A DNA stretch of 64,000 nt from contig CAMGBT010000001.1 of the NCBI GenBank assembly GCA_946011725.1, positions 1 to 64,000 of the forward strand, given 5' to 3'. Below the pieces are notes generated by a model. That model had not been told where the DNA came from. It did no database searches and saw only the letters and a program-made list of their open reading frames with translations. Of this stretch, positions 25,358 through 34,812 are shown one piece after another. Numbering within the stretch: the first letter of the stretch is position 1; each line of letters starts with the position of its first letter. Origin of the DNA: an uncultured Bacteroidales bacterium (lineage in GTDB: Bacteria > Bacteroidota > Bacteroidia > Bacteroidales > Muribaculaceae). The translations under genes and the position numbers were made by a program.

Positions 25358-26103
25358 AACGTTCTCTCCTCATCATCTTTCTGTTTATCAGCTTGGTAGC
25401 TACGGCTGCATCGCCTTACGTCAACGAAACCGTGCGCTATCGCGTCATGTACAAGTGGGGCCTGATTCAAAAGCAAGCCGGCACAGCCACGCTGTCGATT
25501 CACCTCGATGGCGACCGCTATCAAGCATCGCTCGTGGCCGCGTCCGACCCCTGGGCCGACGGCATCTTCTGCGTGCGCGACACACTCTATTCCACCATCC
25601 TCAAGGATGGCTTCCGCCCCTTGCGCTATCACAAAGCCGCCCACGAGGGCTCCGACCACAAGGACGATGTGGTGGTATTCTCTTACAGCGGCAACAACGT
25701 CACCGGCCAGTGCCATCGCCAAGTGTTTAAAGAAGGTCAACAGACTGTGAATCAGCACCAAACGCTCCATGCCACCGGCACCACCGTCGACATGCTCTCA
25801 TCGTTCTATTACATGCGCATGTTGCCTTTCCCCACATGGCGCTCCGGCCACAAGCACTCCATGACCATCTTCTCCGGCAAGCGCAAGGAGACTCTCACTC
25901 TGCAATACCGCGGCGTGGAAGACGTCAAAGTCGACGGCAAAACTTACCGCTGCTTCCACATCACTTTCATCTTCACCGGCGACAGCGGCAAGAAGACCTC
26001 CGATGACATGGATGCGTGGATCACAACCGATGCTTCGCGCACCGCCGTGCAGCTCGAAGGTAAGTTGCCCGTGGGCAAAGTCCGCTGCCAAATAATCAGG
26101 TAA
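25354..26103 (+). CDS. DUF3108 exported protein
   Basis: The 249-aa product has a signal peptide (MKRSLLIIFLFISLVATAA) and the DUF3108 beta-rich fold (VRYRVMYKWGLIQKQAGTATL...DGFRPLRYHKAAHEG...DAWITTDASRTAVQLEGKLPVGKVR). It is probably periplasmic. I chose the ATG that overlaps the YhcH stop; an earlier in-frame ATG adds seven residues before the signal peptide. The family has no established function. Confidence 0.88.
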   Translation: MKRSLLIIFLFISLVATAASPYVNETVRYRVMYKWGLIQKQAGTATLSIHLDGDRYQASLVAASDPWADGIFCVRDTLYSTILKDGFRPLRYHKAAHEGSDHKDDVVVFSYSGNNVTGQCHRQVFKEGQQTVNQHQTLHATGTTVDMLSSFYYMRMLPFPTWRSGHKHSMTIFSGKRKETLTLQYRGVEDVKVDGKTYRCFHITFIFTGDSGKKTSDDMDAWITTDASRTAVQLEGKLPVGKVRCQIIR

Positions 26104-26107
26104 CCAT

Positions 26108-27463
26108 ATGAATATCAAGCGATTATACCGTAAAGCGCTCCATTGGGGCAAAGAGCAGGCGAAATACTGCTCCAAAGGCGTGTGGCAAGACACTCGCCGC
26201 CATTGGTGGGTCAACCTCATCAAGACGCTCAACTTGTCGGTGCAGTCGTTCCTTTCGCGCGACGTGCAATCGCAAGCCATGGCCATGGCCTTCCGCACCC
26301 TGCTGGCCATGGTGCCCGCCTTGGCGTTGTTCTTCGCCATCGGCCGCGGCTTCGGGCTGCAAAACGTGCTACGCAACGAGCTTTACCGCCTGCTGCCGGC
26401 GCAGCAAACCGCCATCGACTACTCGTTGGAGTATGTCGACAAGTACCTCAGCCAGTCGTCCGAAGGCCTGTTCGTGGGCGTGGGCATCGTGGTGCTGCTG
26501 TGGACGCTGATTTCGCTGATGAACGGTGTCGAAACAGCCTTCAACCGCATTTGGGGCGTAAAATCCGGCCGCAACCTCGGCCGCAAGCTCAGCGAATACA
26601 CCGCGCTGATGTTGCTGCTGCCGGTGGTGCTGATGGTGGCCGGCGGCTTGTCGTTGGCCGTGAGCGATTCGCTCCGCACGCTCATGGGCTACTCCTTCCT
26701 GTCGCCCATCATCTCCGCCGTCATGGAAGTGTCATCGTGGATTATGACCTGGCTGTTCTTCGCCTTGGTCTACTTCCTCATTCCCAATACCAAGGTGAAA
26801 TTCGCCAACGCCTTCGCCGCCGGCGTCTTTGCCGGCACCGCCTTCCTCTTATTGCAATGGCTGTTCGTCAGCGGCCAAATGTACGTGTCGCGCTACAACG
26901 CCATCTACGGCTCGGTGGCCTTCCTGCCCCTGCTGCTCATTTGGTTGCAATTCACCTTCACCATCACCTTGGCCGGCGCCGTGGTGTGCTACTCGTCGCA
27001 AAACATCTTTATGTTCAACTTCTCCGACGCCATTCAGCACATGTCCACCTCCTACCGCAATCGGCTCTCACTGGCAATCACAGCCGTTGTGTATCAGCGG
27101 TTTAGCTCCAATCAAGGCCCCACCGAGTTGCGGATGCTCGTGGAACGCTACGGCATACCATACCGCCTCGCCACCATCGTGGCCGACCGCCTCATCGCCG
27201 CCGGATTATTCATCCTCGTCGACACTCAGAACTCGCACCAAGAGCGCGCATTCCAACCCGCCCTCAACCCCAACGACCTCACCGTGGCGCAAGTCCTCAA
27301 GCGCCTCAACGCCCTCGGCGCCGCCGACTTCATCGCCGACTTCGACAAACATTTCCAAGGTGTGGTGCACTGCTGCGATGCTATCGACCAACAAATCGCT
27401 GCACAAGCCGACACCCAACTCATAACACAACTTCAAATCCAAACTAACATTACCAACCCATGA
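26108..27463 (+). CDS. YihY/BrkB-family inner-membrane protein
   Basis: The 451-aa protein has about six transmembrane segments between residues 60 and 310 (for example [51 protein letters not shown]) and a cytosolic C-terminal region of about 130 residues. The family was once called ribonuclease BN, which is incorrect; transport or a barrier role is suspected. It sits four bases after DUF3108 and overlaps ridA by ATGA. Confidence 0.92.
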   Translation: MNIKRLYRKALHWGKEQAKYCSKGVWQDTRRHWWVNLIKTLNLSVQSFLSRDVQSQAMAMAFRTLLAMVPALALFFAIGRGFGLQNVLRNELYRLLPAQQTAIDYSLEYVDKYLSQSSEGLFVGVGIVVLLWTLISLMNGVETAFNRIWGVKSGRNLGRKLSEYTALMLLLPVVLMVAGGLSLAVSDSLRTLMGYSFLSPIISAVMEVSSWIMTWLFFALVYFLIPNTKVKFANAFAAGVFAGTAFLLLQWLFVSGQMYVSRYNAIYGSVAFLPLLLIWLQFTFTITLAGAVVCYSSQNIFMFNFSDAIQHMSTSYRNRLSLAITAVVYQRFSSNQGPTELRMLVERYGIPYRLATIVADRLIAAGLFILVDTQNSHQERAFQPALNPNDLTVAQVLKRLNALGAADFIADFDKHFQGVVHCCDAIDQQIAAQADTQLITQLQIQTNITNP

Positions 27464-27834
27464 AAAAAGTTATCGCCACCACCGCCGCTCCCGGCGCAAT
27501 CGGCCCCTACAGCCAAGCAATCGACACCGGCGCATTCGTGTTCGCCTCCGGCCAAATTCCCATCAACCCAGCCACCGGCACCATTCCCGAAGGCATCGAA
27601 GCCCAAACCCGCCAAGCCCTCGCCAACGTAAAAGCCATCTTGGCTGAAGCCGGCCTCACCGTGGATAACGTGGTGAAAACCACCGTATTCCTCGCCGACA
27701 TGAACGACTTTGCCGCCATGAACGCCGTCTACGCCGAAGTATTCACCGCACCCTTCCCCGCCCGCTCCGCCGTAGCCGTGCGCGAGCTCCCCAAGCAAGT
27801 CCTCGTCGAGGTAGAAGTCCTCGCCGCCCGCTAA
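27460..27834 (+). CDS. ridA: Rid-family reactive imine deaminase
   Basis: The 124-aa trimeric Rid protein hydrolyses reactive 2-aminoacrylate and other enamines/imines made by PLP enzymes. The signature segments are GPYSQAI near residue 16, [14 protein letters not shown], and the arginine-containing [13 protein letters not shown] near the C-terminus. It is the last gene of the tdk operon, followed by a clear terminator. Confidence 0.96.
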   Translation: MKKVIATTAAPGAIGPYSQAIDTGAFVFASGQIPINPATGTIPEGIEAQTRQALANVKAILAEAGLTVDNVVKTTVFLADMNDFAAMNAVYAEVFTAPFPARSAVAVRELPKQVLVEVEVLAAR

Positions 27835-27855
27835 CCCCATACCGTACTTAATAGT

Positions 27856-27898
27856 GCCTGATAATGCGACCTTTCTCAGCGCGTTATCAGGCTTTTTT
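27856..27898 (+). terminator. terminator of the tdk-ridA operon
   Basis: The GCCTGATAA(T)GCG / CGCGTTATCAGGC stem has an 11-base loop and is followed by six T (27893-27898). This is a textbook intrinsic terminator, 22 bases after the ridA stop. Confidence 0.9.
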
Positions 27899-27939
27899 AT
27901 CCCATTTTGAACATATAAAGACACAAAACTATGCAATTA

Positions 27940-27971
27940 TTTGCATATTATCCGCAGAATAACTAACTTTG
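27940..27971 (+). promoter_or_regulatory. promoter of the antitoxin-GNAT pair
   Basis: TTTG (27940-27943), a 20-base spacer and TAACTTTG (27964-27971), 22 bases before the first ATG. Confidence 0.85.
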
Positions 27972-27992
27972 CAAAGAAATAATCAATGAACT

Positions 27993-28175
27993 ATGGCTAC
28001 TCCTATTAAATCCGTCCCAATTCTTTCCGGAAAAATTGCCGATGAGTTTGTTCGTTTGGCTGAAGAAAACGAACAACAACCTCGTCACACACTTACCGCG
28101 GAGCAGGAAGCCGAAATAGCTGAAATAATGCGCCGCGCCCGCGAATACACCCCCTCATGGATGAAAAATGAGTGA
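27993..28175 (+). CDS. putative antitoxin of a GNAT toxin-antitoxin pair, 60 aa
   Basis: The 60-residue acidic protein (ILSGKIADEFVRLAEENEQQP...LTAEQEAEIAEIMRRAREYTPSW) is predicted to be helical with a disordered end. Its size, charge, 8-base overlap with the downstream acetyltransferase and shared promoter are what is expected of an antitoxin. It has no clear ribbon-helix-helix motif of the TacA/AtaR type, so it may be another antitoxin class. Confidence 0.75.
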   Translation: MATPIKSVPILSGKIADEFVRLAEENEQQPRHTLTAEQEAEIAEIMRRAREYTPSWMKNE

Positions 28176-28770
28176 GTTTGCCTACCGACTGAATTTTGAC
28201 TGTACTCTATTCAAACTTAGTGAACTAATTTTGAATAATTGTTATGCCTTCGATTGTGGTGCAGAGGATCTTAATGAATTCTTTGCATGTGATGCCCTTG
28301 CATACGAACGCGATCTCATGGGTAAAACGTATTGTTGGTTAGACAATACCGACGATAAGACCATCGTTGCCATGATTACCTTGGCTAATGCCGGAATTCA
28401 TACCACGCATCTTCAAAACAACCCTAAGCGCAAGTTACATAAGTCGATAGCCTATAAAAAGCAAGGTAGAACATACCCTGCTGTATTGATTGGCCGATTA
28501 GGCGTTAACAAGGCATATCAGAGTAGCTACTATCGTATTGGCACACAAATTATTAGCTTTATTAAGAATTGGTTTATCAGTTCGGATAACAAAACCGGAT
28601 GCAGATTCATCCTTGTGGATGCGGTAAATAATCCTCATACAATCCAATATTATGAGCGCAACGGATTTCACCCTCTTTTTCCGAGGGTTGATGATGAGAA
28701 AGCCTTTTATGGTGTAGATGAGTCGGAATCCTTACGCACCCGTATGTACTATCTGGACTTACTGAGGTAA
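28168..28770 (+). CDS. GNAT-family N-acetyltransferase, candidate toxin
   Basis: The 200-aa protein has the GNAT fold: an N-terminal strand and helix, the acetyl-CoA-binding region (VLIGRLGVNKAYQSSYYRIGTQI, about residues 105-130), and the C-terminal VDAVNNPHTIQYYERNGF with the Tyr-x3-Gly-Phe pattern seen in TacT/AtaT-type toxins. Those toxins acetylate aminoacyl-tRNA. That this one does so is inference. It is AT-richer than its neighbours, consistent with acquisition. No membrane segment is present. Confidence 0.82.
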   Translation: MSEFAYRLNFDCTLFKLSELILNNCYAFDCGAEDLNEFFACDALAYERDLMGKTYCWLDNTDDKTIVAMITLANAGIHTTHLQNNPKRKLHKSIAYKKQGRTYPAVLIGRLGVNKAYQSSYYRIGTQIISFIKNWFISSDNKTGCRFILVDAVNNPHTIQYYERNGFHPLFPRVDDEKAFYGVDESESLRTRMYYLDLLR

Positions 28771-28894
28771 ATAGCGGTGCGACCACGTGGCTGTGTATCT
28801 GCCAAATTCGGGGTTTCGACTGCAGGTGGAGCCATCCGAGTGATGCCGCAGTAAGCCGCGGCCTGCAATTAATCGATTGATTAATAATGAAATA

Positions 28895-28930
28895 GTTCCT
28901 GTTTCCCTGCTGGATCTCCTGCTCTACTGT
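28895..28930 (-). repeat. ACAGGAG interspersed motif, copy on minus strand
   Basis: On the minus strand: AGAGCAGGAGATCCAGCAGG followed by GAAACAGGA, related to the copies at 16372, 16675 and 34813. It lies in the 198-base gap between the GNAT gene and rhlE. Confidence 0.55.
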
Positions 28931-28968
28931 GGCTTTTCAGCACCTGCGCCGGTAATTGGGGCGGGGGG

Positions 28969-30228
28969 TTACTCGGTGGCGCCGCCGGTGCCTTTTTTGC
29001 GGCGGTAGAAGCGGTGTTTGTTGGCCGGGCGGCGGGGTTTGTTGTCCTGCGGTGCGGCTTTTTTGCCGTTGGAATTGCGACCATCGTAGGAGGGCGTCTT
29101 GCCGTAGTCGGCGGGGACAGGGTCTTTGCGGACTTCGTAGCCGAGGAATTGTTCGATGTAGCGGAAGCGGCGGATGTCGCGGTCGCTGACCATGGTGACG
29201 GCTTTGCCGCCGGCGCCGGCGCGGGCGGTGCGGCCGATGCGGTGCACATAGTCTTCGGCTTCGTGGGGCACGTCGTAGTTGACCACCATGGTGATGTCGT
29301 CGATGTCGATGCCGCGCGACACGATGTCGGTAGCCACCAAAATGTCGATGCGGCCGGCGCGGAAGTCGCTCATGACGGTTTCGCGTTGGGCTTGGTCGAG
29401 GTCGGAGTGCATTTCGCCAACTGACCATCCGGAGCGTTTGAGCTCGCGGGTGAGCTCCTTGACCTTAAGTTTGGATGCGGCAAACACGATGACGCGTTCG
29501 CAGTAGGCGGTTTTGAACAGACGCTTCAGCAGCGGTGTCTTTTGGTTTTCGTAGCACACGATAGCGCTTTGGTCGATTTTTTCGGTGGGACGCGACACGG
29601 CGAGTTTGATCTCCACCGGGTTGTTGAGGATAGAATTGGCCAACTTCTGAATCTTGGTCGGCATGGTGGCGGAGAACATGAGTGTTTGGCGGTCTTTGGG
29701 CAGCTTGGAGGCGATTTGTGCGATGTCGTCGTAGAAGCCCATGTCGAGCATGCGGTCGGCTTCATCGAGGATGAAGTGCTCCACGCCGCTTAGGTCCACG
29801 TAGCCCATTTTCATGTGGGCGAGCAGGCGGCCGGGAGTGGCGATGAGGATGTCGGCGCCCGACTTGATGGCCTGCTGCTGGCGGGCGAACTCTTTGCCGT
29901 CGTTGCCGCCGTGGATGGCTATCGACGAAATCGACAGGTAGTAGGAGAAGCCTTGCAACTGGCGGTCGATTTGCTGTGCCAACTCGTGGGTGGGCACCAT
30001 CACCACGCAGCGCACCTTGCCCTGCGATGCGGAGTGCGACAGCAGGTCGATGGTGGGCAGCAGGTAGGCGGCGGTTTTGCCGGTGCCGGTTTGCGCCACG
30101 CCCATGAGGTCGTGCCCATCGAGCACCACGGGGATGGCTTGCTCTTGGATGGGTGTGCAGGTTTCGAAGTGCATCGCATCGAGGGCGTCGAGGATGTCGT
30201 CGGAGAGGTCGAGTTCGTCGAAGTACAT
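28969..30228 (-). CDS. rhlE: DEAD-box RNA helicase (RhlE type)
   Basis: The 419-aa ATP-dependent RNA helicase has the Q-motif at the N-terminus (FETCTPIQEQAIPVVLDG), motif I AQTGTGKT, motif II LDEAD, motif III SAT, and motif VI HRIGRTARAG. The basic, low-complexity tail (DGRNSNGKKAAPQDNKPRRP) probably binds RNA. RhlE-type helicases assist ribosome assembly and RNA decay. It is the last gene of the rplY-pth-hslR-rhlE run. Confidence 0.93.
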   Translation of the reverse strand: MYFDELDLSDDILDALDAMHFETCTPIQEQAIPVVLDGHDLMGVAQTGTGKTAAYLLPTIDLLSHSASQGKVRCVVMVPTHELAQQIDRQLQGFSYYLSISSIAIHGGNDGKEFARQQQAIKSGADILIATPGRLLAHMKMGYVDLSGVEHFILDEADRMLDMGFYDDIAQIASKLPKDRQTLMFSATMPTKIQKLANSILNNPVEIKLAVSRPTEKIDQSAIVCYENQKTPLLKRLFKTAYCERVIVFAASKLKVKELTRELKRSGWSVGEMHSDLDQAQRETVMSDFRAGRIDILVATDIVSRGIDIDDITMVVNYDVPHEAEDYVHRIGRTARAGAGGKAVTMVSDRDIRRFRYIEQFLGYEVRKDPVPADYGKTPSYDGRNSNGKKAAPQDNKPRRPANKHRFYRRKKGTGGATE

Positions 30229-30246
30229 ATATAATAAGGTGAGAGG

Positions 30247-30675
30247 TTAATCTAAATCGTCAAAATCAAAGTCCCAACCGTCATCGGAGGCATAGGAATC
30301 GGTGAACCGTTGGAGTTCGCGGCCTTCGCGCTTGGTGGGTCGGCCGAGGCCTTTGCGGCGGTCGATGAAGCCGGAGATTTTCACCACTTCGAGCAGGTCG
30401 TATTGGTCCTGCGGGGTGACGTTTTCGAGATATTCGGGCACGAGCTTGGCGCCGAGGCGGTTTTCGCACACGGCTTTGATGAGGAAAGAGTAGGTGACCG
30501 GCGGCTTGCGCACGTGCACCGTGTCGCCGGGCTTGACGGTGCGGGCGGCTTTCACCGGGTTGGAGTCGTTGTTGACCGTCACGCGGCCTTTGCGGCAGGC
30601 TTCGGTGGCGAGGGTGCGTGTTTTGTAGATGCGCATAGCCCAGAGCCATTTATCGATTCTAACTTCCTGTGCCAT
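30247..30675 (-). CDS. S4-domain RNA-binding protein (Hsp15/HslR type)
   Basis: The 142-aa protein starts with an S4 domain (RIDKWLWAMRIYKTRTLATEACRKGRVTVN...VKPGDTVHVRK), then a basic linker and an acidic tail. Hsp15 in E. coli binds free 50S subunits that carry a nascent chain. A similar ribosome-rescue role is plausible here because the gene sits between pth and rhlE. It is 7 bases downstream of pth. Confidence 0.9.
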   Translation of the reverse strand: MAQEVRIDKWLWAMRIYKTRTLATEACRKGRVTVNNDSNPVKAARTVKPGDTVHVRKPPVTYSFLIKAVCENRLGAKLVPEYLENVTPQDQYDLLEVVKISGFIDRRKGLGRPTKREGRELQRFTDSYASDDGWDFDFDDLD

Positions 30676-30681
30676 AATGGG

Positions 30682-31245
30682 TTACTTGTTGTTATACTTG
30701 CACATGGCGCTCTGAGCGCCGGCCAAAACGAATTCGCACATAGCTTCCACGGCTACCTTGAGGCGGTCGGGCAGCTCCTTTTCTTGGTCGGCGGTGAAAT
30801 TGCCGAGCACGTAGTCGATTTGGCAGCCGCGAGCGAAGTCGTTGCCCACGCCGAAGCGAAGTCGCGCATAAGCCTGAGTGCCAAGCATTTGGGCTATGTT
30901 CTTTAGCCCGTTGTGCCCGGCATCGCTGCCCGAGGTCTTGAGGCGGATGGCGCCGAAGGGGAGGGCGATGTCGTCCACTAAGATGAGGATATTCTCCAAG
31001 GCAATGTTCTCTTTCTGCTGCCAGTAGCGCACGGCGTTGCCGCTGAGATTCATGTACGTGGAGGGTTTCAACAGCACCAACTGCTTGTTCTTCAGTCGGC
31101 AGTGTGCCACGTCGCCGTAGCGTTCGGTTGAGAAAGAAATATTGGACGCCTCAGCGTAGGCGTCCAATATTCTAAAGCCAATGTTGTGCCTTGTGGCAGC
31201 GTATTCACTGCCAATGTTACCAAGGCCAACGATGAGGTATTTCAT
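30682..31245 (-). CDS. pth: peptidyl-tRNA hydrolase
   Basis: The 187-aa protein releases tRNA from prematurely ended peptidyl-tRNA. Conserved elements are [18 protein letters not shown] with the catalytic His near residue 20, [18 protein letters not shown] with the catalytic Asp, and [11 protein letters not shown]. It lies 11 bases after rplY. Confidence 0.96.
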   Translation of the reverse strand: MKYLIVGLGNIGSEYAATRHNIGFRILDAYAEASNISFSTERYGDVAHCRLKNKQLVLLKPSTYMNLSGNAVRYWQQKENIALENILILVDDIALPFGAIRLKTSGSDAGHNGLKNIAQMLGTQAYARLRFGVGNDFARGCQIDYVLGNFTADQEKELPDRLKVAVEAMCEFVLAGAQSAMCKYNNK

Positions 31246-31255
31246 TCAGTAAGAA

Positions 31256-31912
31256 TTACTTACCGGCAGCGGCAGCGGCGGCGGCACCGCGAGCGGCACG
31301 GGTCAGAGCCACCGAGCAAACTACGGCATTCTTAGCGTTGATGAGTTCGAGGTTGTCGAAGTGGAGGTCACCTACTTGGTAAGCTTTGCCGAGGCCGAGG
31401 TTGTCAACGTTGATAACCAGACGTTCGGGGATGTTGGTGTAGATAGCTTTCACGCGTAGCTTCTTCATGGACAGGGTGAGCTTACCACCGGCTTTCACAC
31501 CTTCAGCGTGGCCTTCGAGCTTCACGGGCACTTCAACCACAACGGGCTTAGCTTCAGTTACTTCCAGCAGGTCGATGTGGAGGATGGAGTCCTTTACGGG
31601 GTGGAATTGGAGGTCCTTGAGCACGGCCATGTGGGTTTCGCCGTTGAATTCGAGTTCGATGGCGAAGATGTCGGGAGTATAGACGAGCTTGCGCACAGCG
31701 TCGAGGGTGACTACCAGGTCGGTGGTGATCAAACCACGACCGTTGGAGATTTCAACCACCTTTTGACCGGGCTTGAGGGTGCCGGCGTAGGGGAGTTGTA
31801 CTAATTCACCACCGTTGAGCACAACGGGGATCAGACCTTGTTCGCGCAGAGCTTTGGTAGCTTTTTTACCGAGTTCGGTGCGGGGCTGCGCAGCGAGTTT
31901 GTAAGTTTTCAT
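31256..31912 (-). CDS. rplY: 50S ribosomal protein L25 (Ctc type)
   Basis: The 218-aa L25/Ctc-family protein binds 5S rRNA. The L25 domain covers residues 1-95 (KLAAQPRTELGKKATKALREQGLIPVVL...), and a TL5-like C-terminal domain covers about 96-190, followed by an alanine-rich tail (AARGAAAAAAAGK). It is the first gene of a translation-related operon. Confidence 0.95.
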   Translation of the reverse strand: MKTYKLAAQPRTELGKKATKALREQGLIPVVLNGGELVQLPYAGTLKPGQKVVEISNGRGLITTDLVVTLDAVRKLVYTPDIFAIELEFNGETHMAVLKDLQFHPVKDSILHIDLLEVTEAKPVVVEVPVKLEGHAEGVKAGGKLTLSMKKLRVKAIYTNIPERLVINVDNLGLGKAYQVGDLHFDNLELINAKNAVVCSVALTRAARGAAAAAAAGK

Positions 31913-31992
31913 TGATTAAAAATTAGATGTGTTACTCAAAATTAAGAATGCTTCCTAATTTCCCATCACACGGGATGCTTTGAAAGCGACTG

Positions 31993-32024
31993 CAAAGTTA
32001 GCAAAAAATCCGCAAACAGCCAAA
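31993..32024 (-). promoter_or_regulatory. promoter of the rplY operon
   Basis: On the minus strand: TTTG (32021-32024), a 20-base spacer and TAACTTTG (31993-32000). The leader is about 75 nt. Confidence 0.85.
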
Positions 32025-32068
32025 TATTTCTCTCATAAAATCAAAAAAATACGCTGAAAATAGCGCTG

Positions 32069-32752
32069 TTACATGCAGGCGGCGATGGCTATGATGGCGG
32101 TGGTGATCCCGAAGGCTATCAGTAGCAGGTCGTAGCTGGTCAGCGGCGCCGGCAGCGTGATGGTCGGGCGCAACGGCTGTCCGCTAAACCACTGCAGGCG
32201 GGCGGTGCGGGCGGTGATGGCAAACAGGCCGAAGCCCACCAGCGAGCCGATGATGGCGCCCACTATCAGGTCGCCCGCGAAGTGCACGCCCAGGTACAGC
32301 CGCGAGTAGGCGTTCAGCGCCGCCCACAGGAACACCACCGCACCGAAGAGCCAGCGCCGCCGCAGCAGAGTCAAGAATGTGGCCAAGGCAAACGAGTTGG
32401 CCGCATGGCACGAGGGGAAGCCGTATGGTCCGCCACGATAGCCGTTAACCACGTGGATCACCTGCGACAGCGGCTCGGCGGGGTTGGCCGGGCGCATCCG
32501 CTCGAACAGCGGCCGGATGATGGAGGCACACAGCTGGTCGGTGATGGTTATGGTCAGTGCAATCGCCACCAAAAACAGCAACGCGGCCTTCCAACTGTAA
32601 CGCTTATATAATATTATGAGAATCATAGCATACATCGGCACCCAGATCCACTTGTTGGAGAAGAGGAACATAAACTGATCGAAGTAGGGGTTATGCATGG
32701 CATTAACCGCCACGGTCAGTTGGGAATCGAGTGCGCTCAAGGAATCTATCAT
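32069..32752 (-). CDS. PAP2-family membrane phosphatase
   Basis: The 227-aa inner-membrane protein has five or six transmembrane segments and the three PAP2 motifs: FERMRPANP, PSCHAANSFA (Cys where most have Gly) and SRLYLGVHFAGD. It probably dephosphorylates a lipid pyrophosphate or phosphatidyl lipid (undecaprenyl-PP, PGP or lipid A are options). It overlaps the sulfatase gene by ATGA, so the two may act on the same envelope lipid or polymer. Confidence 0.92.
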   Translation of the reverse strand: MIDSLSALDSQLTVAVNAMHNPYFDQFMFLFSNKWIWVPMYAMILIILYKRYSWKAALLFLVAIALTITITDQLCASIIRPLFERMRPANPAEPLSQVIHVVNGYRGGPYGFPSCHAANSFALATFLTLLRRRWLFGAVVFLWAALNAYSRLYLGVHFAGDLIVGAIIGSLVGFGLFAITARTARLQWFSGQPLRPTITLPAPLTSYDLLLIAFGITTAIIAIAACM

Positions 32753-34593
32753 AGTTGGCTTAGTGTAGTGTAAATGGTTTGTAGATAGGCTTTTGCCTGC
32801 TGTACGGCATGTGATGAATTGCCTCGCGATGCTTCCACCCGGTCGGCGTCAAGGTTGTAAATTACGGCAGTGGAATCGGTTACGAAGCCCATGTACTCCG
32901 GCTCGGTAAAGAAGGCAAACCGAGGCGCCTGCGCGTCGAAGAGGTTCTTGCTGAAGGTAAACTGCTGAGCATCAAGGCCTACCAGCGCCAACAACGTGGC
33001 GGCAATATCGATTTGCGAGCCGTAGGTGGCGATGCGCTGCGGCGCGGTGCGCAAGGCTCCGCCCACGATGATCAGCGGAATGCGGTGGCGCTGCTCCACG
33101 TCGGTGAGGGTGGGGTAGGCGCCATAATGGTCGGGCACGATTACCACCACCGACCGCTGCCAGCGCGGCGACGCTTGCAGCCGGCGCACAAATTGGCCGA
33201 TGCAACTGTCGGCATACGCAAAGGCGTTGGCTCGCAGTTGGCGCTCCGGCTCGTCGGGGTAGATGGCTCGGTAGAACGGCACCTCGAACGGCTCGTGCGA
33301 ACTGGAGGTCTGCACCACCCAAAAGCGCGGCGCTGCGGTGTTGGCATCCAACTCGGCGGCCACTCGCTCCATAAGCACGTGGTCGTGTACGCCCCACTTG
33401 CTCAGCCGCTGCTCCAAGGGGAAGTCGCTGTCGCACACCACCTTGGTGAAGCCTTGGTTCTTCACGAAGGCGAGCATGTTGGTGAAGTTGATGTCCCCGC
33501 CGTAGTAATATCTTGATTCATAACCTTTTGCACGTAAAGAGAGAGCAATCGACGGCAGGTGTTCGGCCTTCTCCACATACTTCATCACGCTCACTGTGGG
33601 CTGCGACGGGAAGCCGCTCAGAATGGCCGGCAAGGCGCGGTCGGTACGGAAACTGTTGGCATAAAAGTTGGTGAACGTCAGCCCTTCGTTGGCCAACGAA
33701 TCCAAGCACAGAGCCACCGGCTCGCCGCCGAAACTTGGCATCAGATGTGTGGAAAAGCTCTCGGCGATGATGAGATAGATATCAGGGGTGGGGCAGGTGA
33801 GCAGGCTATCAGCCGGTGCGAAGTGCGTGGCTGTCAGTGAGTTGAACTCAGCCGTGGCCTCCTCCGCGGGCAGGTATTGAAACTGGTTGCCGAAGTCATT
33901 CTGGTGCGAAGCGGAGTACAGCAACGAGAACTGCGGATTGATGGCCGTGTGGTTGAGCGCGCGGTCCTCGCTGAAATAGGCGCGGCTGAGATTCATGGTG
34001 CTGACTGTCACCCCGCCACGCATGCCCACAAACAGCAACGCGGCGCCGAATGCCAGCAGCGCCGAGGCGCCGGCGCGTTGCCGCATGGTCAGCGCCGGTT
34101 GTGCCAACGCTTTCAACCCGCTGACGCGCCACAAGGCCGCCGTTAACCCCACTGCCACGGTCACGATGACCAACGGCCCGAGGACGAGCTGAACGGTGGT
34201 GGCGCTCGCCATCGCCGCCGAAGGCGACGACGCAAAGTAAAACAGCGGCGTCATGTCAAGGCGGAAGCCCCAATAACCGTAGAGCACCGTGTCAAGCACC
34301 GTCACCACGGCTATCACCGTGGAAATCAGCGCATAATACGTCCGCTCCACCGGCCGAATCCACCGCCCCGGACACCACACCGCTACCAGCTGCAGCAACA
34401 ACGGCACAGCCGCAAAGTAGCTCGCCACCGTCACATCCAACGGCAGCCCCGCGCAGAGCGCACCGAGGTAGTCGGCCAACTCACGTCCGCCAACATCAGC
34501 CAAATTGCAACACACGAATGCCACGCGTTGCAACGCAAATATGACTAACAGCACCGCAAACAGTGCCGCAATTTTCACAAAACCTTTAAACAT
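32749..34593 (-). CDS. LTA synthase-like sulfatase-family membrane protein
   Basis: The 614-aa protein has four or five N-terminal transmembrane segments (residues 1-200) and a periplasmic alkaline-phosphatase-fold domain (about 270-600). The metal/nucleophile region reads IYLIIAESFS and RTDRALPAILSG, with later SSSHEPF and VPDHYGAYP motifs. It resembles the LtaS/OpgB/EptA-like transferases that move phosphoglycerol or phosphoethanolamine to envelope glycans or lipids. Gram-negative Bacteroidales lack classic LTA, so the acceptor is open. I chose the ATG at 34593; the in-frame codon at 34608 is TTG. Confidence 0.9.
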   Translation of the reverse strand: MFKGFVKIAALFAVLLVIFALQRVAFVCCNLADVGGRELADYLGALCAGLPLDVTVASYFAAVPLLLQLVAVWCPGRWIRPVERTYYALISTVIAVVTVLDTVLYGYWGFRLDMTPLFYFASSPSAAMASATTVQLVLGPLVIVTVAVGLTAALWRVSGLKALAQPALTMRQRAGASALLAFGAALLFVGMRGGVTVSTMNLSRAYFSEDRALNHTAINPQFSLLYSASHQNDFGNQFQYLPAEEATAEFNSLTATHFAPADSLLTCPTPDIYLIIAESFSTHLMPSFGGEPVALCLDSLANEGLTFTNFYANSFRTDRALPAILSGFPSQPTVSVMKYVEKAEHLPSIALSLRAKGYESRYYYGGDINFTNMLAFVKNQGFTKVVCDSDFPLEQRLSKWGVHDHVLMERVAAELDANTAAPRFWVVQTSSSHEPFEVPFYRAIYPDEPERQLRANAFAYADSCIGQFVRRLQASPRWQRSVVVIVPDHYGAYPTLTDVEQRHRIPLIIVGGALRTAPQRIATYGSQIDIAATLLALVGLDAQQFTFSKNLFDAQAPRFAFFTEPEYMGFVTDSTAVIYNLDADRVEASRGNSSHAVQQAKAYLQTIYTTLSQL

Positions 34594-34616
34594 CGCTTCA
34601 AAAAGCAAATTGACTG

Positions 34617-34648
34617 CAAATTTACTTCAAATTCCCCACATTATCAAA
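34617..34648 (-). promoter_or_regulatory. promoter of the sulfatase-PAP2 operon
   Basis: On the minus strand: TTTG (34645-34648), a 20-base spacer and TAAATTTG (34617-34624), about 24 bases before the ATG. Confidence 0.85.
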
Positions 34649-34752
34649 TTTTCCGCCCAATTCTTCACAAAATTTATAACGAAGCCATCCGGACGTCGCT
34701 TTAAACGAAGCAATGAATTTTCACGCAGATTCTTGCGGAGCGGCGCATTTTT

Positions 34753-34783
34753 AGACGATTTCATACGATTTTTTACGATTGCC
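34753..34783 (-). repeat. AATCGT interspersed repeat, minus copy
   Basis: On the minus strand: GGCAATCGTAAAAAATCGTA followed by TGAAATCGTCT. It matches the two plus-strand copies at 36921 and 37001 with few changes. An AATCTGCGTGAAAA string, also shared with 36.9 kb, lies beside it at about 34720. Confidence 0.75.
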
Positions 34784-34812
34784 ATGCGGGTGGGCGGCTG
34801 CGGAGGGGGCAC

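Noticed and set aside
26143..27105. 320-codon frame overlapping the YihY gene in another phase
   Set aside because: The translation is low-complexity Arg/His/Ala. YihY has clear membrane segments and operon coupling.
28168..28770. Prophage or integrative element around the GNAT pair
   Set aside because: There is no integrase, phage gene or flanking repeat of credible length. The pair looks like a small insertion between core operons.
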